Origin: Promethearchaeota archaeon
Lineage (GTDB): Archaea > Asgardarchaeota > Lokiarchaeia > Sigynarchaeales > SOKP01
Reading direction: 5' to 3'
NCBI GenBank assembly: GCA_030668025.1
Contig: DAOUUT010000110.1
Coordinates: 1 to 11,122 of the forward strand
DNA: 11,122 nt
Shown here: positions 4,876-11,122 of the stretch, piece after piece
Layout of the letters: the number at the start of each line of letters is the position of its first letter
Position numbering within the stretch: the first letter of the stretch is position 1
Notes under the pieces: model-generated
Database searches by the model: none
What the model was told of the DNA's origin: nothing
Seen by the model: the letters and a program-made list of their open reading frames with translations, nothing else
Made by a program: the position numbers and the translations under genes

Positions 4876-5994
4876 ATGGGAAATAATCTTATAGTCGTCC
4901 TAGATATCGGGCAGTTTTCGACAAAGGCTGGTTACGCTGGGGAAGACATGCCAACTCAAATCTTTTTTACGATAGTTGGAAAACCTAAGTATAGGCAGAT
5001 AGATTACGAATACGCGGATATTAAACAAGACATGTATTATGTAGGGGATGAAATCCAATCAATAGGTCTATATAAAACTTCTCACCCAATAAATAAAGGA
5101 ATAATTCAGGATTGGTTATCTTTCGAAAAAATTATTGATTATATTTTTTACAACTTAAGAGTAGATCCAAGTTTAGTCAATGTTTTATTCGCCGTACACC
5201 CATTGTTTCCACATGGGGATATAAAAAGATTATTTGAATTGTTTTTAGAAAAATATCAGTGCAACGCTTTTTATCCCGTTTTAGACTCTATGCTTACTTT
5301 ATATGCGGGAGGATTTCAAACAGGGTTAGTTATTGAAATTGGTGATAGTATCACGAGAATCGTGCCAATTTACGAGGGATACAAGATAGATCATGCAGTA
5401 AGGATACTTGAGATTGGTGGAAGAACTTTAACCAAGTACATGGAAAAAATATTAGGTGAAAGGGGATTTTCAGCTGACTCTTCAGTTAGAAAGGAACTGG
5501 TAAGGGCTCTCAAAGAAAAAGCTTGTTTCGTCTCGCTCGATTATAAAGAAGATTTAAAAAGAGTTGAACAATATGAAAAAGAGTATTCTTTACCGGATGG
5601 TTCCACTATTTCTTTGAGTAAAGAAAGATTTACCGTACCTGAACTATTTTTTAATCCATCAATAGAATTGGAAGAAGATTCTTTAACAGAAGCTATTCTG
5701 GATGCCATCGAAATGTGTGACGTCGATATCCGACAAGACTTATTGAACAATATTTTTTTATCGGGAGGGTCGTCTCTGTTTCCAAATTTCAAATCTAGAA
5801 TGTATCAAGAATTAGAATTAGAATTAACACGACGGAAGAAGAAGAACCAAGTTATCAAAATTATAGCACCTAGGGAACGAGTTTTCTCTGTTTGGGTTGG
5901 TGGCTCAATCTTAGCGACCATTCCTGAATTTCAAAGCAATTGGGTAACGCGCGCAAAATATTTTAGAGATGGTATCCCTGAGAATCTTTTATAG
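4876..5994 (+). CDS. Actin-related protein (eukaryotic-type actin superfamily)
   Basis: The 372 residues match the length of actin (about 375) and align end to end. Landmarks are the phosphate-1 loop LDIGQFSTKAGYAG (9-22), IVGKP (33-37), YVGDE (55-59), the PINKGII stretch, YNLRVDP (92-98), VPIYEGY (163-169), KEKACFVSLD (213-222), YSLPDG (237-242), CDVDIRQDL (281-289), LSGGSSLFP (295-303) and SVWVGGSILA (338-347). This is much closer to actin than to MreB, ParM or crenactin. Against actin numbering, the catalytic Gln137, Asp154 and His161 are Asp137, Glu154 and Arg161, while the nucleotide-contacting Lys213 and Glu214 are kept. The hydrophobic-plug region reads IELEEDS (263-269), acidic instead of hydrophobic. 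It probably binds nucleotide but may hydrolyse it poorly, and self-polymerisation is doubtful, so an Arp-like role (nucleator, cap or complex subunit) is more likely than a bulk filament actin. That function is inferred. Confidence 0.95.
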   Translation: MGNNLIVVLDIGQFSTKAGYAGEDMPTQIFFTIVGKPKYRQIDYEYADIKQDMYYVGDEIQSIGLYKTSHPINKGIIQDWLSFEKIIDYIFYNLRVDPSLVNVLFAVHPLFPHGDIKRLFELFLEKYQCNAFYPVLDSMLTLYAGGFQTGLVIEIGDSITRIVPIYEGYKIDHAVRILEIGGRTLTKYMEKILGERGFSADSSVRKELVRALKEKACFVSLDYKEDLKRVEQYEKEYSLPDGSTISLSKERFTVPELFFNPSIELEEDSLTEAILDAIEMCDVDIRQDLLNNIFLSGGSSLFPNFKSRMYQELELELTRRKKKNQVIKIIAPRERVFSVWVGGSILATIPEFQSNWVTRAKYFRDGIPENLL

Positions 5995-6044
5995 TCGATA
6001 GTTCAAGATAGGCTTTACTCGTTTTTAATTTTGTAATTCTAGGA

Positions 6045-6063
6045 TATTACAAGCGTATTACAA
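6045..6063. promoter_or_regulatory. Direct repeat TATTACAA, 11-bp period, upstream of the winged-helix gene
   Basis: TATTACAA occurs at 6045-6052 and again at 6056-6063, one helical turn apart. A further TATTACTT lies at 6075-6082. The repeats lie about 50-85 bases upstream of the ATG of a predicted DNA-binding protein and upstream of its TATA candidate. They could be an operator, possibly for autoregulation or an activator. Confidence 0.35.
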
Positions 6064-6096
6064 TTTATTAAAACTATTACTTGGATATTATTTCTT

Positions 6097-6110
6097 AGTA
6101 TAATATTATC
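6097..6110 (+). promoter_or_regulatory. TATA-like box for the winged-helix gene
   Basis: AGTATAATATTATC is centred about 27 bases before the ATG at 6130. This spacing favours that ATG over the GTG codons at 6115 and 6118 and suggests a leaderless mRNA. A GGTG at 6117-6120 could alternatively serve as a weak ribosome site for the same ATG. Confidence 0.4.
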
Positions 6111-6129
6111 TTAAGTGGTGTTTTTAAAT

Positions 6130-6501
6130 ATGGAATTAGGTCCTCCAAATAATAGTTTTGAACAAACAAAAATCCTGAAAAAATATTACAAACCAAACTA
6201 CTCTCAATTGTTTAATAAAATTAAAGAAATTAAAGCCCCGATCAAAAAAGAAATACTAATCGGATTAATTGATGGCGGTTGGCATTCGGAATTAGATTTA
6301 ATAAGAGTCGCAAAAAAGCAACACAAATATATGGGTGCAGTTACTCTAGGGACGATGATCCATTCTTTAAATAACAGTTTGAAAAACGATTATGTTGAAA
6401 AGAAAATCGTTAACGGAAAATTGTATTACAAGATTTCCGACAATTACGTAGGTCTTACTCGGGCTGCTTATAACAAATATAATTTCAAAATGGATTTATA
6501 G
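6130..6501 (+). CDS. Small winged-helix protein, probable DNA-binding regulator
   Basis: The 123-residue product looks like a single winged-helix domain with a Lys-rich N-terminal extension. Predicted helix 1 is PIKKEILIGLIDG, helix 2 is SELDLIRVAKKQ, recognition helix 3 is VTLGTMIHSLNNSLKN, and the beta wing is YVEKKIVNGKLYYKIS. The protein is basic, with no membrane segment and no obvious ligand domain. I cannot assign it to a named regulator family. Two GTG codons in frame at 6115 and 6118 would add up to five residues; I prefer the ATG at 6130 because a TATA candidate sits 27 bases before it. Direct repeats upstream would suit autoregulation. It converges on the topoisomerase gene with 39 bases between the stops. 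Its targets are unknown. Confidence 0.8.
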   Translation: MELGPPNNSFEQTKILKKYYKPNYSQLFNKIKEIKAPIKKEILIGLIDGGWHSELDLIRVAKKQHKYMGAVTLGTMIHSLNNSLKNDYVEKKIVNGKLYYKISDNYVGLTRAAYNKYNFKMDL

Positions 6502-6506
6502 TTGTA

Positions 6507-6537
6507 AATCTTTTTATCTTTAATTCTTTTTTATTGA
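6507..6537 (+). terminator. T-rich tract between convergent genes
   Basis: The 39-base gap between the stop of the winged-helix gene and the stop of the topoisomerase gene is dominated by T on the plus strand, with runs of five and six T. This suits oligo-T termination of the plus-strand transcript. There is no matching T run on the minus strand here, so topoisomerase transcription probably ends further on, inside the winged-helix gene. Confidence 0.45.
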
Positions 6538-6540
6538 TGC

Positions 6541-8730
6541 TTATCTTTTCACGCACTGTTCATTTAAAATTTTATGAGTTTCGCAATTAGAACAAAACCC
6601 ATTAAAAGCAGAAGCGTCCTTAAAGCTATCGTTCCAACATTTTGGACAAATATAATAAGGTAAAGGTTTATTATTCTTTCTTTTCACGATTTTAAAGGTG
6701 TTAAAACCACAAATTGAGCAAAAAGAGGATTTTAATATAGTAATTCGACCAGTTTTTGGAACGGAGAGGTAAGTTTTGCAATCTTCATCTGAACATGCAA
6801 GAAATCTTTTCTTTTGCGAGGTCGTAACTAGTTTCATTGGAAATTTATTACAAGTTGGACAATTTGCTGTAGTTAATGGAAACTTTTTTTGTTTAAAGTC
6901 TTGTTGCATTGCTGATTTTAAATTGTTTTTAACACTATCAAATCTTAAAGTAATCGTATTTCTGTTGTTAAGAAACTTATCAAATAATTCAAGGAAAATT
7001 TTTTTTACAATTTTTATCACGTCTTCTTTAGACTTCCTATTTTCCTTTATGTCTTCAAGTAATTTTTCCACAAATCGCGTAAATTCAGGTTTTAAGAACG
7101 GTAACCATACTTTTATCAATTCTTGTATTATAAATTTGCCCCACTCTGTTATTTTGAAATGGTTTTTGTCAATTCGCAAGATTAATTTGCGGTCGATAAG
7201 AATTGTAATTATAGTAGGACGAGTCGATTTAGTTCCTAGATGTTCTCTCTCCATTAATTTCAAAAGAGTAGTATCAGTGTATTTTGGTGGGGGCTGAGTT
7301 TCCTTTGCGTTTAATTGAATATTTTTAATTGGAAGTTGTTTTGCTTCAATTTCTATCGTTAATTGATAGCTTTTCTTTAAAAAAGGGGCAATTTCGTAAA
7401 AGCCACTTAAGACTAACGAAACTAAGCGCGATGTAAATGGTTCTTCTTTTATAGATATTTTTAAAATTGTCCTGGATTCTTCTGCTTGTTCTCCGAAAAG
7501 AGCTAGATAATGTCGAGCTAACAAGTCGTAAACTCTTTTTTGAACATTATTTTCAAATTTAGAACTATTTTGTTCCAAGCTTTCTAAAGGTGTAATGGGG
7601 GGATGATCTCCGGCGTCAATCTTCCCAATTGTAGGTATTATGCGTTTTTTAGTTATTATTTTTTGAGTGTAAGTTCCATAGAGAGTGTGAGGTTTGAACT
7701 TATCCAAATATTGAGTATGGTTAAAATTGGCTTGGTATTTATCGCTATCAGTCCTAGGATAAGAAATTATCTTATTTAAGTAAAGCGCGTTCATAGCGTT
7801 CATAGCCGCATTGGCGCTAATCTTTAACCTCCGGGTTAATAAAACAAGCGCTTTCGAAGTATTTAAAGGCGTCGGAGGTTTTATAACATTTGTATTTTTA
7901 TCATTGCTCAAAATTACAGCAATTTTTTCATTTTTTATTTTCTGATGGGAGATTTTTGCTTCAAGTTCTTTTTCTTTACTAAAAGGGTTCTTATCGTGGA
8001 AGGCTTTTATTATATGGGTTTTATAACTTAAATTCGCTTCTATTGTCCAATATGATTCAGGTACAAATCGCTCTATTTCTTGGTCCCTTAAGAATAATAA
8101 ATAGAGCAAAGACGTCTGTACTCTCCCTATCGACACAAATTTAGCATTAATCTCGTTTAATAAAGGCTTAAACGTATTTGTAACCTCTCTAGTGCTTGAG
8201 AATCCAATTACCGCGTCAATTATGGCTCTAGCCTCACCTGTTTCACCCCAACTCCACTTTGGATTTATCAAATTGGAATATTTAGAAATAATCTCTTTTT
8301 TTTGTAACGAACTTAACCAGAGCTGACGCACTTTAATAGTTTTATTAGCTTTAATAACAAACGGTAATGCGTCAAAAAGCCCAATGTTACATCCTTCAAT
8401 ATCAGCATCGGTACCGATTACGCATTCATCGGATAATTTAGCATATTCTTTTAATGCGCTAATATATGGTCTAGAATAACTTTTAGAGGCCTTCTCGATC
8501 GAATTTGGATTAGTAATTATTTCCCTAGGATTAGATTTCGTCCAACTTTTAAATTGATCAGTGTTTTTATACTCTAAAATATGTCCTCGAAGTGGAACAA
8601 CGTAAATATCTTTTGAATTTACCCGATATACGTTTAAGAATTTTGTTTTGTTTATAATCGTAACAGGACCTAATGCTTCAGCTATTGCCTTTGCGGCTTT
8701 ATTTTTTTCGGATATTATTAAAATCGTCAT
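6541..8730 (-). CDS. Type IA DNA topoisomerase with C-terminal zinc ribbons
   Basis: The 729-residue product relaxes negatively supercoiled DNA or decatenates single strands through a 5'-phosphotyrosine link. A TOPRIM domain at the N-terminus has Glu8 (ISEKNKAAKAIAEAL) and the metal-binding Asp108-x-Asp110-x-Glu112 in GTDADIEG. IGRVQTSLL (201-209) is the family's GRVQTP region, and ISYPRTDSD (322-330) carries the catalytic Tyr324 with Arg326. GDHPPITP (374-381) and the STRPTII segment (502-508) are further conserved parts. The tail has zinc ribbons with Cys624/627/646/651 and Cys671/674/695/698, then a third incomplete set, Cys713/716 and Cys726 near His719. Length and layout fit archaeal TopA/topoisomerase III, and there is no helicase domain, so it is not reverse gyrase. 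The start ATG lies about 34 bases from a TATA-like box. It is convergent with the winged-helix gene. Confidence 0.96.
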   Translation of the reverse strand: MTILIISEKNKAAKAIAEALGPVTIINKTKFLNVYRVNSKDIYVVPLRGHILEYKNTDQFKSWTKSNPREIITNPNSIEKASKSYSRPYISALKEYAKLSDECVIGTDADIEGCNIGLFDALPFVIKANKTIKVRQLWLSSLQKKEIISKYSNLINPKWSWGETGEARAIIDAVIGFSSTREVTNTFKPLLNEINAKFVSIGRVQTSLLYLLFLRDQEIERFVPESYWTIEANLSYKTHIIKAFHDKNPFSKEKELEAKISHQKIKNEKIAVILSNDKNTNVIKPPTPLNTSKALVLLTRRLKISANAAMNAMNALYLNKIISYPRTDSDKYQANFNHTQYLDKFKPHTLYGTYTQKIITKKRIIPTIGKIDAGDHPPITPLESLEQNSSKFENNVQKRVYDLLARHYLALFGEQAEESRTILKISIKEEPFTSRLVSLVLSGFYEIAPFLKKSYQLTIEIEAKQLPIKNIQLNAKETQPPPKYTDTTLLKLMEREHLGTKSTRPTIITILIDRKLILRIDKNHFKITEWGKFIIQELIKVWLPFLKPEFTRFVEKLLEDIKENRKSKEDVIKIVKKIFLELFDKFLNNRNTITLRFDSVKNNLKSAMQQDFKQKKFPLTTANCPTCNKFPMKLVTTSQKKRFLACSDEDCKTYLSVPKTGRITILKSSFCSICGFNTFKIVKRKNNKPLPYYICPKCWNDSFKDASAFNGFCSNCETHKILNEQCVKR

Positions 8731-8757
8731 TAAATTATTTTTCTTTTGCCAAATTCG

Positions 8758-8770
8758 CTTTTATATTAAT
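8758..8770 (-). promoter_or_regulatory. TATA-like box for the topoisomerase gene
   Basis: On the minus strand this reads ATTAATATAAAAG, centred about 34 bases before the ATG at 8730. Transcription would start within about ten bases of the ATG. No Shine-Dalgarno sequence is present, which fits a nearly leaderless mRNA. Confidence 0.4.
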
Positions 8771-8943
8771 GTAATTTCATTCTATTATAAAAGTTAACAG
8801 AAACTTAAATTACTAATTGCTTGCTTGCTTATAAATGAAAAATTTCAAGAGAAATAAGATAATTTACCTTATTATAATTTGTTATTATATGTTTATTATT
8901 TTCGCTACTCAGTTATTAGTAAATGGAATAGGGTTCAAATTTA

Positions 8944-11122
8944 TTACTTTGGTAAAGTAAAACTAAACTCGGCTCCCTTATCCTTTCCTTCTGATTCCAC
9001 CCAGATTTTACCCCCGTGCACTTCAATCATTCCTTTACTAATATAAAGTCCTAATCCACTTCCTTGCTCAAAAGCAGAATAGCTATCAGTAGTTTGACCA
9101 ATTGTAACAAATTTACCAAATAATTTCTCAATTTCTTTTAAAGATAACCCCTTTCCGTTATCCTTTATTTTAAAAAGAAAATTTTGGTTTTCTTCCAAAA
9201 CATTAATATTTATTATACCTTCATCAGATGTAAATTTCACTGCATTTGATAATATATTTGAGAAAACTTGCGTAATTCTAAATCTATCCATTTTTATTGC
9301 AAGATCCTCGGGGATATTGAAATTAATAGTTATTTTTTTTTGATTTATTTGATATTCTAATTCAGAAAGACAATCTGCTATTATATCGTAAATGTTTTCT
9401 ACTTGCTTAACTATTTCAATTTTACCTGCATCAATTTTCATAACATCTAATAACCGATTTATGTAACCTTCCAATCGGTGTACATTGCTTACCACTCTAT
9501 TTAAATCTTCTTTAATATCATCTTTTAAATCTTTCTCTCTTAATAAAATTAAATCGATATAACCCCCCACAGATATTAACGGAGTTTTTAAATCGTGAGC
9601 GGCGATGCTAATAAAATCAGTTTTTAATCTATCTAATTCTTTTAATTCTATATTTTGTTGCCTTAAGATTCGCTCGGATTCTTTTAATTTCTCTTCTGCA
9701 ATTTTTTTACCCGTTATATCTTGGATTATAGCTTGAATCATTATATCACCACCTATTTCAATAGTGGATAATTCAGATTCGACCCACAACAGTTTGTTAT
9801 CTTTGTTAAATATTTGTACGGTTTGGGGTTTTATTACGAAACTCCCAGGGTCCCTTTTACGATCTAGCTCTTGAAGCGTTCTCAATCCTGGTTTTGTTTC
9901 TGAAGGAAAAAGGTTTGAAAGTTTTAAATAATTCTTACCGATAAGATCCTCTTTTTTATAACCAAACAATTGAGATGTTTTAGAATTAATATCAATAACT
10001 TTACCTTTAGTGTTTAAAAGTGCTATGCTGAATGGAGAATTTTCGTATAAATGGCGATATTTTCGTTCAGATTCTCTTAATTCCTTCGTTCTTTCAAAAA
10101 CTATTTTTTCAAGTTCTCTATTCAATATTTTTAATTCTTCTTCAGATTTCTGTAATTTTAAGGCAGCTTCTTTCTTTTCAGTAATGTCCTGAATTAAGAC
10201 TTGTATTAAAGTTTCATCTCCTAATTTAATCTTAGATGCGCGTATATTAATCCATTTTTCTACTTTATCTGCGCGAGTCATTTTGAATTCCAACGGTTTT
10301 ACTCTCTTGTTTTTGATAAAGCTTTCAAACTTATTCTTTAAAAGCGGAATAAAGTATTCTGGTCTATCAAATAAAGATAATATTTCTATAAAACTCTTTC
10401 CGATAAGATCTTCTCTCTTGTATTTAGAGAGTAATATATTCATAGTCGAATTACAGTCAATTATTACCCCCTCCAAGTCAACTATCCAGATTGCAAACGG
10501 AGAACTTTCAAACAAGTGTCGATATTTTTTCTCCGACATAATTAGTTTTTGCTCCGCTAGTTTGCGGGCTGTTATATCTTTGGCAAAACTTATGGCTTTA
10601 GTAAATTTTCCATCTTCTTTCAAAGGAACCGCATTTATCTCACAATCATAAACTTCACCTAGAGTGTTTTTTGCCGTAACTTCAAGATCTTTAATTACTT
10701 TACCTGTTCTCAATTCTTTAATTAGTTCCTTTAAATCTTCGAGATTTTCTCCAGCAAAAAACTCTAGAATTCGTCTATTTTGTGCTTCGTTTAAACTAAT
10801 TTTTGTTTTCTCTAGAAATGCTTGATTGGCATCTAATATGTAACCTTTTAAATCAGTGAGATATACTAAATCAGGGCTAGCATTAAAGATCGTGTGGTAT
10901 TTTATTTTAGATTCTTTAATTCTTTTATCAGCTTCTTTGCGTTCGGTAATATCCCTTCCAATAATTATTCCTTTGATCTTGCCATCCCTATCTTTAAAAG
11001 CGCTTCCTTTAACTTCTATCCATATCCAACGATTATTTTTATGTTTAATTCTTAACTCTAAAACGCCTTTGCCTGTATCGAGACCTTTAACCATCGTTTT
11101 AATCGCAATTTTTTTATTATCA
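8944..11122 (-). CDS. Multi-PAS sensor histidine kinase, 5' end outside the window
   Basis: The frame is open through the right edge: nine codons upstream of the Met at 11094 are in frame with no stop and continue a PAS/PAC domain, so the true start lies outside. Counting from that Met, a PAC-like end (about 10-52, closing GRDITERKEA) is followed by three more PAS domains (about 60-182, 185-310 and 340-465), each ending in a DITxxK-type PAC motif. A coiled linker comes next, then a HisKA domain with the phospho-accepting His500 in AAHDLKTP. The ATPase domain shows the N box NILSNAVKFT (613-622), G1 DNGKGLS (645-651) and G2 GSGLGLYISK (678-687). No membrane segment or receiver domain appears in the visible part, so this is probably a cytosolic sensor. 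Its partner regulator is not in this window. PAS ligands cannot be read from sequence. The 213-base gap to the topoisomerase gene suggests separate transcription. Confidence 0.96.
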   Translation of the reverse strand, partial: DNKKIAIKTMVKGLDTGKGVLELRIKHKNNRWIWIEVKGSAFKDRDGKIKGIIIGRDITERKEADKRIKESKIKYHTIFNASPDLVYLTDLKGYILDANQAFLEKTKISLNEAQNRRILEFFAGENLEDLKELIKELRTGKVIKDLEVTAKNTLGEVYDCEINAVPLKEDGKFTKAISFAKDITARKLAEQKLIMSEKKYRHLFESSPFAIWIVDLEGVIIDCNSTMNILLSKYKREDLIGKSFIEILSLFDRPEYFIPLLKNKFESFIKNKRVKPLEFKMTRADKVEKWINIRASKIKLGDETLIQVLIQDITEKKEAALKLQKSEEELKILNRELEKIVFERTKELRESERKYRHLYENSPFSIALLNTKGKVIDINSKTSQLFGYKKEDLIGKNYLKLSNLFPSETKPGLRTLQELDRKRDPGSFVIKPQTVQIFNKDNKLLWVESELSTIEIGGDIMIQAIIQDITGKKIAEEKLKESERILRQQNIELKELDRLKTDFISIAAHDLKTPLISVGGYIDLILLREKDLKDDIKEDLNRVVSNVHRLEGYINRLLDVMKIDAGKIEIVKQVENIYDIIADCLSELEYQINQKKITINFNIPEDLAIKMDRFRITQVFSNILSNAVKFTSDEGIININVLEENQNFLFKIKDNGKGLSLKEIEKLFGKFVTIGQTTDSYSAFEQGSGLGLYISKGMIEVHGGKIWVESEGKDKGAEFSFTLPK

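Noticed and set aside
6776..7297. 173-codon open frame on the plus strand inside the topoisomerase gene
   Set aside because: It lies antisense to conserved topoisomerase coding sequence and its Phe/Ser/Leu-rich translation is typical of reverse-strand shadow frames.
8818..8832. TTGC/TGCT tetranucleotide run in the spacer before the topoisomerase gene
   Set aside because: Only about three units; too short to call a functional repeat, and no neighbouring signal gives it a role.
11092..11094. Met codon as the start of the histidine kinase
   Set aside because: The frame stays open upstream to the window edge and the Met falls inside a PAS/PAC domain, so the gene begins beyond the window.

Overview
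The window looks like a chromosomal segment of an Asgard archaeon, most likely in or near the Lokiarchaeia. The evidence is a full-length protein of the eukaryotic-type actin superfamily, an archaeal-style type IA topoisomerase with C-terminal zinc ribbons, AT-rich DNA, TATA-like boxes a fixed distance upstream of several starts, and a multi-PAS histidine kinase of the kind common in these genomes. The lineage is inferred from gene content only. No rRNA, tRNA, CRISPR array, insertion sequence or integrase was seen.

Layout. Left part (1-2912, all minus strand): the first 18 codons of a gene leaving the window; an AT-rich spacer holding a decayed copy of the 3' end of the nearby HEAT-repeat gene; a four-helix membrane protein with a tandem direct repeat in front of it; a 505-residue HEAT-repeat protein; and an unrecognised ~90-residue protein. 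Middle (3181-6501, all plus strand): a low-complexity Pro/Ala/Gly-rich protein with helical ends, a PIG-L/LmbE-type N-acetyl-sugar deacetylase, an actin-related protein, and a small winged-helix protein. Right part (6541-11122, minus strand): topoisomerase IA, convergent with the winged-helix gene, then a cytosolic-looking histidine kinase whose N-terminus lies outside the window.

How the parts may fit. The most interesting stretch is 2.6-6.0 kb. The actin homologue keeps the actin fold signatures along its whole length, but the three positions that position the hydrolytic water in actin (Gln137, Asp154, His161) read Asp, Glu and Arg. The hydrophobic-plug region is acidic, so it resembles a eukaryotic Arp more than a filament-forming actin. 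About 0.9 kb upstream on the same strand lies a protein with eight GPP motifs, no acidic residue over about 140 positions, an N-terminal amphipathic helix and a short C-terminal helix ending in LKKI. This is roughly the outline of an actin-regulating proline-rich scaffold. A functional link between the two is inference from proximity and composition.

Expression. TATA-like elements lie about 28-34 bp before the ATG of the actin, winged-helix and topoisomerase genes, which suggests leaderless or nearly leaderless mRNAs. The HEAT gene and the proline-rich gene have recognisable Shine-Dalgarno sequences instead. Several starts are GTG or TTG.
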